The notes below the pieces were generated by a model, which was not told the origin of the DNA, ran no database searches, and saw only the letters and a program-made list of their open reading frames with translations. Below, one piece after another: positions 49,501-60,258 of a stretch of DNA of 64,000 nucleotides. The stretch's first letter is position 1. Every line of letters starts with the position of its first letter. A program made the translations under genes and the position numbers. This stretch comes from Certhia americana. Lineage: Eukaryota; Chordata; Aves; Passeriformes; Certhiidae. Location of the stretch: positions 14,167,129-14,231,128 of the forward strand of contig CM031869.1 in the NCBI GenBank assembly GCA_018697195.1. The letters run 5' to 3'.

Positions 49501-52500
49501 GAACTCTCCCCTGTTGCAGCCCCACCATTTCTCCAGGGCTGGAGTTTGGTTTTTAGGGAAACAGTGTCACAGAGGAAAATTCCCCAAGAGTCTGCAGTGT
49601 GCCACCATCCCTGGCTAGGGAGGTGATGTGACGCAGAGACTGACAGACAGCTCAGCTTTTCCCTCCAGAGATTGCTGTGACACTGCTGTGAACTGAGTGA
49701 AATGGGATCTGTATCCAAACTCTGCATCCTCTTTCAGTCATGGCTCTTGAAATACAGTGGTTTCTTGCCTGACCTGAAAAGCACAACACTACCTTGTGCT
49801 TACCTTTCTTCCTATCTTTGTTGTATCTCAACATATACAAAGTGGTTGAACCAAGTGGTTGGACAGAGGATTCTTCAAAGGCTGGATGCTCATTCCAGCA
49901 ACAAATCAAAGCAGCTGGACAGGTCAAATTTTTTGCCAATCAGCCAAAGCCAGCACCTCCTAATTTTAGCAGATTGATTTTGCACATGAAAAGACAGTTT
50001 CTGTTCCTAACAATATGTGTTAACAGCTTAGGAAGCAGTAACAGGCAAGTGTCATATTAGAGCAAAGACTATCCTGAGTTTAACTGTGCCTCCAGGCAGA
50101 CCTGGAAATCCCCTGAGAACAGGTTTGCTTGTGAGTGTTTCCAAGAACTCCTTGCCTTTGAGCTAAATAGGTGCCAGAGAAATAAAGAAATCTGCATGTC
50201 AGAGCTTGGGAATTGGTACTCCTGAATTATTATTACCAGTGGTGTGGCATCGCCATTGGTGTGAGCAATAGGATGCAAAGGAACATGGAGGGGTTTATTA
50301 CAACAGAGAAAGGTAGGGTGACTCATACATATAAGAAGCACTAGAATGTATAAACTTTGGAAATTTTTGCAATTTCTTGGTGAAATTGAATATTAGAATA
50401 GTGAAAGGTAATTAGCTTTTGATAGAATAATGACTAAAAAGATTTAACAAATGCTAGCTTGAATTCTCCACAGTTTGGCCATAGTCATGTCCTTGCTTCC
50501 TTACTTTCAAGCATTTGTAAAGCCTTAATTTTGTCCAGATGAATAACTGGGGACCAGTAGATCTCACCTAGTTTTGCTCTTTCTTGTGAGCAACTTACAC
50601 AATTGACCTTGTCAAGTTTGCATCCCCCTATAAGCTGAAGCTATTTTTCAAGGGTATTTGTCAAGTATTAACCAATTTCTTTCCAGGAATGTGACAATAA
50701 CAGAGAAAGAAAAAAGTAATGCTGGTCAATTTGATGGTGGTCAAATCAATCATTATAGATTATGGACTGATTTTATGATACACTTGATGCCCTTTACTCT
50801 TTTCTGGCTCAAATTTATTATCAGCAAATAATTCCTTGATATCTTTGAGACTCTACGAGAAAACACTGCTGTTCTATTTCTGTAAGTTTTTTATGTACGT
50901 GATCATTTCTATGACAGATGCTTAAGCTTTTCATTTGAATCACTAATGTTAGGCCAATGGTGAACTTCTGAAAATGCAATTGTTGTTTGGGAGAAATAAC
51001 GGCCAAAATGTTTTGATAAATAGCCTCAACAGATTCCATAAATATATGTAGCTTTTTCATCTGAAAAGAAGCACAGCTCATATGTGGACCTCAAAGAAAC
51101 TGAGACTCATTTTGGCTTTTCACTCTGGCACTTTAAATGAGAAGAAGATGTCAAAGGGAACAAGAATAAAGCAACCAATGAGGAGGGAAAAAAGAGAGAA
51201 AACTGCAGATCGGTATCTGTAAGGAAAAGTGTAAAATTGCAGTAGCAACTTTCAGTCCATTTTCCAAATGTACAGGACGTGATGTCTAGTCAGGGAACTA
51301 CAGAGCAGCCATTCCATGGATTGTGACAAGAGCCAAGAAACAGGTCAATATTCTGAGGGCTTTAAAAATCATTTCCTTTGCAGCAAGTCTAAAAAGTGGA
51401 AATACATTGGAAAGATATTCCAAGCAGTGTTGCTTTGATCATCTATCTCATTTTTACAATAGGCCATGAATTGATGTCAAATCAATTTAAAGGCAACATA
51501 AAAGCAGATTCATATGCTATAGTAGGCTTAGCCTCCTTAACAGACTACAATGTATCTCAGCAATGCCTGGCATCTTGTTTTATTCTCTGTATGATAATTG
51601 TTTACTGAAAGATGAGAATAAAGTTGACATATAAATCACCTTTTAGAATATTTTAGGAGTAAATTAGAGCTCTAGAAATAAATACTTAACATAATAAATA
51701 AATAATGTCCAGCTCTCTTGTCTGTCACAGGAATTGATTTCCCCTCTGACCTAAAATTCTCTGTCTAATGATACGGAGAAGAAACTACTGAAAGAGTTCA
51801 GTCATGGCTAGATGGAAAATTCCCTTCCCCTTCCCAAAATTTCATTCTCTAAATATTCAGATCCCAAGTAGGGGAACTATCAGGAGAGCCTAAGCGGCTC
51901 AGAATGGGATGGGGATGCTGGTACAGTTTTCCCATTCTCCAGGTTCCAGAAAGCATTTCTGCTTCCACACCCAACTGTCCCAGCTGCCGGGAGCCAGGGC
52001 ACGGCCAAAGCCCAGGTGTGGCAGCATCTCCTGCCCCAACCATGGAGTGCTCCCTGCTCAGGACCCCCATGCACGGGGGCTTTCCAGGCTCTGTGTTTTA
52101 TGGATGCAGTGTGTCTCTCGTCAGAGCCTGAGTTGTGTACATAACTCGTGCTGACCTCTTCCTTCTGCACCGAGGCACTCGTCCGAGCCACAGATCTGTC
52201 GGGCGTCACCAGGCTGCTTACTTGACGCACTATTTTTAAATAACTCACAAATATTTAAACAACATTTCTATCAGCATTACATGTTTAGAAGACATCCAGG
52301 AATGTCAAGAGTGCCCGAGCTGGCTGGCCCACATTGAGCACAGCCCTGCAGCAGTGCCAAGCTGTCGAGTGGCCTGCAGCTCACACCAGCTCATGCACAG
52401 CCCCTGGCGAGCGAAGCTTTCAGCACCCCAGCGAGAGGGCTCTGATGAGACAGGCTGGGTATGCACAGTGTGACTGTCTGAGACACCCAGCCTTGGGCAT

Positions 52501-53539
52501 GGTTTAGTTGGGACTTGATTTTAGGGGATAACAAAGAGCCCAAAGTCACTGCTGAAGACATCAATATCCAATTTTTGGTCTTTTCATCTCTGTGACATCT
52601 CTCAGCCACTCGCAGATCCTCTCTTGCAGGAGCTGACAGCACCCATTCTGGCTAACAAATGGTTCTGGGAAAGGCTCTGAGCCTCCGTTAGTCTGGAGAC
52701 TAACTGAGCCAGTGCTCCTGTCACACAGCAGTGTAAAGACAAATTGAATTTTAGTCCTAATTTAATGCACATTTAGGATACGTGGCTGTATCTTCCATAA
52801 CATCTCCACTATCAGGTGATGGGTGTTAAAGGCATCCACTATCCAGGCAATACTGCAAACCAATTTAACAATCAATTTCTGTTTTAAAAAAAGAGTAAGG
52901 CCAGTAAAGCTTGCTTTTAAGACCTAAAACCCTTTGTATTGGTTATTTTACCACTTGGCTAAAACACACTTTCAAAACTCAACAGAAGAATATTTCACAC
53001 ATTTGGAATTTGAAGAGGATTGCTACTAAGATGTTCAAAATAGAAATACTGACACTGAAGCACCCAAGACAGTAAAACCTGTTCATGACAGCACTTCACA
53101 TCAAAAGACATCAATGTGCTTTAGCTCACTTCACATTTCAGCAGCACTCAGTCCTTGCCTGAGACTGGAGCAAAGCTTGGTGCCAGTCAACCTGTGATGG
53201 GAGGCTGACTCCATTCTTACATGTGTCCAGACAGAACACAACAACCCCTTTGTTGAGCCAAACAGTTTTTCCTCGGATGGCTTGGCTGTGTAGGCTGTTA
53301 GAGGACATGGAGCTGATGGGTCACCACAGCATTGTCTTGAGAGAAGGCTGGCAAGGAGTATGAAGCACACTGCAAATCTTCACCTTCTTCTTTAAGTAGT
53401 GGTGGCTAAAGGAGGCTAAGTCAGACTGGTAGCAAACACACATGTATTTCCTTTGTTTGCCAAGTATCCACAACATTACATGGGAGGAATGCCATAGGCT
53501 GGAGCACGGTTAGGTTTGGAGGTACATATTAGCTACATG
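43531..53539. other. AT-rich region without recognisable genes
   Basis: About 10 kb with only short random-looking open frames on both strands. I see no conserved protein motif with flanking splice sites and no tRNA or rRNA. The interval 51.9-52.7 kb is more GC- and CpG-rich than its surroundings and is listed separately. Confidence 0.6.
52100..52250. promoter_or_regulatory. CpG cluster with MEF2-like site, candidate enhancer
   Basis: Several CpGs (CTCGTGC, ACTCGTCCGAG, GTCGGGCGTC, TTGACGCAC) cluster in otherwise CpG-poor DNA, next to CTATTTTTAA at 52230-52239, which fits the MEF2 consensus YTAWWWWTAR. Function is inferred only from base composition and motif. Confidence 0.3.
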
Positions 53540-53905
53540 GGCAAGGTAACAAGTCAAGTATGCATTCCCTGTGGAAAAGGCTTCAGAAGGACCAAGAAAA
53601 AGGGCACGTTTTCCTGTCAATATTAGGGTGCCAGCACACATAAACACCTGTAAGTTGTACCCTGAAGAAAAGCAATTTCTCACTTTCTGCAAAACATCTT
53701 GATCTAAAATTTTGCATGCTACAAGGCCATCTCAGTAAGATCTAAATCTGTTTTGCAGAGAAGACACCAACCCTATGTCTGTCAGTGGCAGAGAAGTGAA
53801 AGGATTCCAAACACCCTTCCCAACATTCTGCCACTACATACAAAGCAGGAACCTAGCTCCCAGCCAAGGCCAGAGGTTGGATGTGCCCTTTTCTGTAGGT
53901 GCAAA
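53540..53905. repeat. 366-bp duplicated segment, copy 1
   Basis: Aligns without gaps to 56665-57030 in the same orientation, 3125 bases away, with four differences, all transitions (about 98.9% identity). Flanks are unrelated. No open frame in it resembles a known protein. Confidence 0.97.
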
Positions 53906-56664
53906 CCCTCCAAGAATGGACGTGGAGGTGTGTGCTCCAGTTCATGTGTTGCTAAGTTTAGGGACATTTACCTTTGCCTACAAAGCACTGCCACATATTT
54001 CTGTGACAGGAGGCTTTGCCTTGTCTCCCCACATTTAAGAATAACTATTGTTGTCAGGTTCCAGCTGGACACAGGAACGCTGTGCAGTTTCTGCTGTGGC
54101 ATTCAGATAGTCCTTACCTCTGATAATAGAGAGTGAGGGAGTGCCTGAGCTGACAGGACCTGATGGGTTGGTTTGCATCAGTATCACTTGCTCAAGTTCA
54201 CTATAACTTTCTGCAGTTCTTCTAAAGGAGCAGTATAGAAAAACAAATATTCACACACAGCCTCTCTGCTCCTCTCCATAAATGCCCCACTTTGTCTTTA
54301 AGAAGTAAAAAAAGCAAAAGGGAAAGAAAAAAAAAAAAAAAAGGGAAGGACACTGCTCTGTTGCAACATCAAGCCAGCGTAAGCAGTGACAGCACTCACA
54401 TGAAATATTTTACCATTAATGGCTCCAATAGAAATCTTTCTGGATGGTCTGTGGAAGCCCTGCAATCAGAAATAGTCTAAGCTTTGCTCAGCCCCATTTC
54501 AAAATCATGGTTCTCTGATGAGGAGGGAGTTGCCCTCACATGTACCATCGAATTTAGAAATCCATTTAAGTCCTTTTGATGTTATTTGAATGATCACTTC
54601 TGAAAGGTAATAAACCAAAATGCAGCTAAGCCATATTTGTTTTTTCTGCAAGATTTGGAAAGTGTAAACACTTAAATCATCAACCAAGTGCATATCATTC
54701 ATATTCACCATACCTTTTAAAAGCATACTTAGCATACCACTGAGGAAGATTACTCTGCTGACAAAAATCAAGTGTCTGGATTAATTTAAAGGAGTGCATT
54801 TCACAATCCATCATTCCAGAATAAGAGAACAAGGAACTGCTCAGTTAAATTAAATTGTGAGTTACTCTGAAACAAATTAAAGGAAATTAATCTCTGCACT
54901 GTGTCTAGTCCAGACGTGTAATTCGGGGCTGATGCTATTAAAAGCCAAACAGTCTAGCTGGGTTTCATAAAGACTGAATCATTTTACAACTAATATTTGT
55001 TTGCACGCTTGCACAACATGAGAAGCAGCAGGATTTGTGGCTTGTAAGACAAGCTGGCAGTTTCAGGCCAGCACTTTTCAAGGACTTTTTGAAGGAGAGC
55101 AGGTGTAGGAAACCAGCCTGGGAATGGTGGGGCAGAAGCAAAGAGGTCAGCAGAGAGAGAGAGAGAGGAAGCTCACTGCTCCACCTTGGTGTGTTTGAAC
55201 AGCAGGGCCTTCCCCAGGACACTTCGGTGGATTTGGGTCCCACAGGGCTGGGTTTGGTCCATGTGGGTCAGCTCAAGGGCTCCCTGGCACACCCTGCCCA
55301 GCCTCAGCTGCTTCAGTGGGGCCCTTCTGGACTGGGAGGGGTTTGCTCTCTGAGAAAAGGGTTTTGTTTGATAACCCCAAAGCCCACATGCAGACACAGT
55401 GCAGCTCAGCAGAACAGATGATCTTCTGAAGAGCCTCTAAAAACAACAGAATGAATGAAGAAACTTAAAAGACTGTAATAAGTGGTACCAATCAGTTTTA
55501 GCTTGCATGTGTTATCCAAAGCCTGCTTCTTTAAATGCATTTTTACTCTTTCCCTTGTCTACTTTTTTCCCCCTAATAAAATATTTTAATTATTAAATAT
55601 TTTCATTATTTTCATTACTAATTATTAATTATTTTATTCTCTTTAAATAACTGTTTGCTATCAACTGCCTCCTAAATTTAACTTAATATTTTCAGTTTCA
55701 GTTTCTTTTCCTTTCTCTTTCCCCACCCCCATCTTTAAATAACCATTTAGTATCAACTGCCTCCTTAATTTTTACTTTAAATTTTCAGTTTCTTTTCTCC
55801 CTGACTTTGTATAGATATATTGAATCTAAACTTTTCATAACAGAAGAAAGAGTAGCTTGAAAAACAATGTTCCAATGGGATGAAAACCTCTTTAAAACCA
55901 GTTACCTTTAAAAAGTAAATCAGAATATTATCCTCATATACCTGACAGCATTCCAGGGAAAATGTGAGCATGTTTAATTTACATGGATTGCCCTAAGTAG
56001 GTGGTTTAGGCAGTGGTGGCTGTGGCCAGTGGAGGAGCCAGCTGAGCACTGAAAGGTTTAGTGACCTGGAAAGTTTAATGACAGAGCAGGACTTCAGTCA
56101 GTGTGAAGCATTTCAGAAATCTCAGGGCACAGAGCTCCATTTTTCCAGGTGGGGCAGACCTGGAGGGGGAGAGTGAAGTCTTTGGGCTGGAGCTGAAAGG
56201 AGACCTGCGGGAGAGCCAGCAGTGCTGCTCAGGTTTCTCTGCCTGCAGACTGAGGTTGTGTAACTCTCCTCAGAAATGCCTGCCTGCAGGCTGCTGTGCT
56301 GGGACAGGCTGTGGCTCTGAGCTCAGCAGGCAGCTCTGTCAGACATCCACAGCCTCACAGCCATCAAGTGGCAGCCACAAGCTGTGACCTGAAGCTGGTC
56401 CTGGTGCTGCCACCAGCAAACAGGCCAAGTGGATTTAATCTCTGGCAGCAACAGCTTATTCCTCTCTTGTGCCCAGCCAGATGTGGTTAGCCCTAGTTTG
56501 TAAATCCACACACTAATCAGCTTGGGAGGTAATATTTCCATAAATTCTGTATTTCTCCATAGCAAAAGAGGCATTTTGGTGCCCCAGATTCTACCTGCAC
56601 GCTCCAGAAATCACCAAAATACAGGGGAAGGTGTTCCTCTGAAGAGCTCTGCTGAATGGGAGAA
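53906..56664. other. Interval between the two 366-bp copies
   Basis: Contains an A-rich tract near 54327-54342 and an AT-rich local duplication at 55640-55803. I see no gene. The block around 54.78-55.0 kb is rich in TAAT-type words and could be a conserved non-coding element, which I cannot test. Confidence 0.55.
55640..55803. repeat. Local direct duplication, 92-bp period
   Basis: TCTTTAAATAAC, TATCAACTGCCTCCT and ATTTTCAGTTTC recur in order at a 92-base offset (55640 and 55732), with scattered changes. Confidence 0.85.
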
Positions 56665-57030
56665 GGCAAGGTAACAAGTCAAGTATGCATTCCCTGTGGA
56701 AAAGGCTTCAGAAGGACCAAGAAAAAGGGCACGTTTTCCTGTCAATATTAGGGTGCCAGCACACATAAACACCTGTAAGTTGTACCCTGAAGAAAAGCAA
56801 TTTCTCACTTTCTGCAAAACATCTTGATCTAAAATTTTGCATGCTACAAGGCCATCTCAATAAGATCTAAATCTGTTTTGCAGAGAAGACACCAACCCTA
56901 TGTCTGTCAGTGGCAGAGAAGTGAAAGGATTCCAAACACCCTTCCCAACATTCTGCCACTACATGCAAAGCAGGAACCCAGCTCCCAGCCAAGGCCAGAG
57001 GTTGGATGTGCCCTTTTCTGTAAGTGCAAA
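56665..57030. repeat. 366-bp duplicated segment, copy 2
   Basis: Partner of 53540-53905. The left junction lies in GGCAAG, present at both loci, and GCAAG also follows the right end here (57031-57035). This copy is therefore bracketed by a 5-base direct repeat, hinting at insertion or a microhomology-driven event. Confidence 0.97.
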
Positions 57031-57351
57031 GCAAGAGAGGAGATATGCACAGGGTCATACAGCAGGTGAATGAATGGCCAAATCCAAATACAAAAACCCT
57101 TACAGGACCTCACCCTTCAGGCCAGCCACGATCTCTCTTCTCTGAAATCAGGAAAAATTACATGGGAGATCATTTCCATCATCCTAGTGTGATTAATCCT
57201 ACTCTGCTGTAACCGCTGAAATTCCAACTATTTGTTTTTATACATTTGGCAAAACACCTTTCCCTTTTATTGCCTCAGCCAAATCAGGCCAATTTTTCAG
57301 GCTGATTGGGTGTTTGGCAGTAATGCACCTAAATGTCTCTGCTGCTGCAGG

Positions 57352-57396
57352 ATGGCCGAGCGCTGGCACGGGGAGATTGATAGCACTGAGCCCCAG
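57352..57396 (+). CDS. Candidate isolated exon, 15 codons, unknown gene
   Basis: An ATG with A at -3 and G at +4 opens MAERWHGEIDSTEPQ, which ends exactly at the strong donor CAG|gtaagg. Just before it is an acceptor-like tctctgctgctgcag. Three CpGs sit here in otherwise poor surroundings. I do not recognise the peptide and see no partner exon, so it may be a first coding exon of a gene beyond the window or chance. Confidence 0.3.
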
Positions 57397-57647
57397 GTAA
57401 GGATGCTCCATTTTCCTGCAGACTGATTAGTACTGTCTATTCCAGCGATTTAAGTGTTTTTTCAAAGAACACATTTGAAGAGCTGAAATGGATACACACT
57501 GTCAGCTCCTGGCAGTTTAAGTGCAAACAGCTGCCCTGAAAGCTCTGTGCAGCACCACAAAGAGATGAGCCTCTATGAAAGCTAGTCAATCACAGAAGAT
57601 AAATCTTTGTGTCAGTTCCAATTATTGAGATACTCCAGTTAACTCAG

Positions 57648-57830
57648 GGAATCATAGATATTAGACTGGCTTTAAATGCCCACGTGGTTGAGACTATACC
57701 ATTGCTCCTGGGAGGCAATTTCACTGTCTGACAGATCAAGAGGCTTTTCTCAGCTAGTTAATTCCAATTAAGTTTTTCCTCTCAATTTCATCCTACTATC
57801 CATTATCCTCAGTCAGCTACCCTTCACAAT
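57648..57830 (-). mobile_element. Possible old CR1/L3-like LINE remnant
   Basis: GGGAATCATAGATATTAGAC followed later by TTTTTCCTCTCAATTTCATC resembles the reverse complement of an old CR1-type 3' end, strongly decayed. Recognition is by eye only. Confidence 0.35.
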
Positions 57831-60236
57831 TCCTCTCCTGCCGTGCTGCTTGTGCCAAGAGTTCTGGAAATAGTGACATTATTACAAGTACCTGGTGATG
57901 ACACCCATGAGGCCTCCCAGTGCCTCCCAGGCCTTGAAGAAAAGATGATTTCTGTCTTAAAGAGCTTTTTCCCAGCTTCTACAGCCTTTAAATAAAGCTC
58001 TATGCTGTAATTTAGTATGCGAGTAACCTCTCCTCCTTGTACTTTGACTCTTGCCCTCTGATAAACTTTGTTTCTCCTGGCTCCCCTGACTTTAGGCAGC
58101 AATCAAAGAGTAAAGATGCGTTTAGAAAAAGAGCTGCTGCTGCAGAATTACCTCCTGATATTTTTCTAGAAGTCTGCAAGCACCAGTGTCCTGGAAGATG
58201 TCATGAGAATAGATTAAAAAAACACAAAAGATTGCACTGCTGCCTCATGAACTTTATATAAAGCAAAATTACAGGGGTTTCCACTAAATAATTCCTTTCC
58301 TTCCTCCTCCAAAAAAGTAATGGGAATGGCTGTGCCCTTCAAAGTGGACGGGATTCCTCAGTGCCTTGTCTCTGGTACCAAAAGAGGCTGGTCACACAGC
58401 ACAGCTCCCCTTCCCTGAACCACAGTGCTCCCTCTCACAGGCTCAGGAAGACAAATGGAATTAAACAATCTGTAAACATATTCTTCCAGCTCAGGAAGGT
58501 CAAGGGGGTTGCAAGTTTATTTCAAGAAACAAGAAGAATTTAGCCCTTTATTCAACACAGCAGCGAGCATCAAAGGATGGCGAGCTCCTCTGAGGAAGCA
58601 GCAGGTCCCCTCACCCGAGGGCAGGGCTGCCAGGGATAAAGTGTGTGCATGGCCAGGTCAGGGTTGGAGCTCCAACCCAGATTTACACCAGTGTAAAGGA
58701 AAGCACTCCCCAGCCCAGTATTTACATTATCCAGGCCAAGGAAAAAATGTAGTGGCAGCTGTGAACAGCCCTGATAGGAGGACCTTCATGCAGGGGTTTA
58801 GTTTGTTGTTGCAGCTGACTCTCTGCATCTCCTTTATCTTTTCTTTCCCCCCCCCCTCCTTTCAGAGATGGTTGACCTTAAATGCAAAAGGATAACGTGG
58901 GTCAGGAGGAGTGTTTATTATGTATGAGTTATTTTCTTTCATGTTAGCAAAATCCTTTTGTAAAAGTTGGCAGAAGTCCCTGTTACAGCTAAATTTTGGA
59001 CCCATGGGTGATCTGGAATTTAAGATTATTTATGTCTCAGTATAAAAAAAGCAGTGGAAAGGAAGCAAATTCAAAGAAAATAATCAGAGCACAGCTGAGG
59101 TCTGTAGCTTTACTTGTTTAAAGCATTCAAGCCTATCACTGCCCTCGTCTTCACTGATGTTTGGTGACTGTTTCAGTGCTTTGAGGCCTGTGTGTAGAAG
59201 CTGGAACATTTGTAGAAATTACACATCACGCTATTTCAGCGTTGTTTCACAAAGCAAGGAGCATGAAGCACTTTACAGATTCCAAGAACTGACTCGCACA
59301 GCAGAGCTCCTGTGTACGGGTGTGCTGACATTACCTGCAACTCGTGTTGCACTTTCACTTCTTTGCTCTGCAGGTAGAGAGAGGAAGAGCAGGTGGGGAT
59401 CAGATCCTGCTGCTGCTGTCACTCCAGTCTCCTGTCCCCACTCCATGGCTTTCAGTGGGCTGGGGTGACAGGCAGCCAGACTCTGCATTCCTCACTCACT
59501 CTTGTACGTGGGTCCTCAACAAATCCCCTCTGGCTCAGGGGGCTGTTTGCACTGTAAAAAGGAACTGCTGAGTGTGAACCAGAGCTGAGGTTCAGCCCTG
59601 GTCTGCCAGTGCTGTCCAGGCTGGGGTCATTGCAGGGAAGATCGTTCCTGAAGGGTGGGGCTGTAAAGAACATTTTTATGAAAGGGTTATTTTTGCGTGT
59701 TTATTTCCAGAATGGTCCCAGGGTAAATCCATACTGGCTGTGTTTCCAAGTCTCATTTACTCTTAATCAACATTCACAGAAAACTGAGGCAAAAGTTCTT
59801 AAAATATTCGGAAAGCAGCTTTGCCTCTTGACCGTGCTATTTCACAGCCATCTTCAGCAAAGGTAAAGAGAACGCCACAGCCCTTCCTCATACAAACATG
59901 CACACAACAAAACTCTGAAAACCTTGTACCATCAGAGTCAGGGGTCAACCCCAGTGGCAGGATAAGCTCTGCCCACACTCCTCCTTTGGCTGATCATTTT
60001 TCCAGCAGATCTCTCTGCAAACAGACACCATTCCTCGCTGCCATAGCCTAGCCCTTCCATGCACAGAGCAAGGAAGAAAGCAGCACCCCACAGCCCCTCC
60101 AAAATGAGCCCAGCAGCCAGGGCTAGCTGTTACTGCTCAGCTCGAGGTTGAGAAGACCTGTCTCACCTTTGAAAAGCACATTTGAATGCACAGCAGTTTT
60201 CACTTTGAGGCGTCCTCCCCCTCCAGCACAGCAGAC

Positions 60237-60258
60237 ATTAAATATGTGCATATTTAAT
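60237..60258. repeat. Near-perfect palindrome, 10-bp arms
   Basis: ATTAAATATG and CATATTTAAT face each other across the 2-base spacer TG, with an imperfect GC-containing extension (GCAGAC / GCTCTGC) outside. It could bind a dimeric or POU/homeodomain factor or form a hairpin. Confidence 0.85.

Noticed and set aside
51880..52248. 122-codon minus-strand open frame
   Set aside because: No recognisable motif and no codon-like pattern. The openness fits the local GC and CpG enrichment.
57824..58102. 92-codon minus-strand open frame
   Set aside because: No known domain and no splice or promoter context; part overlaps a probable decayed repeat.
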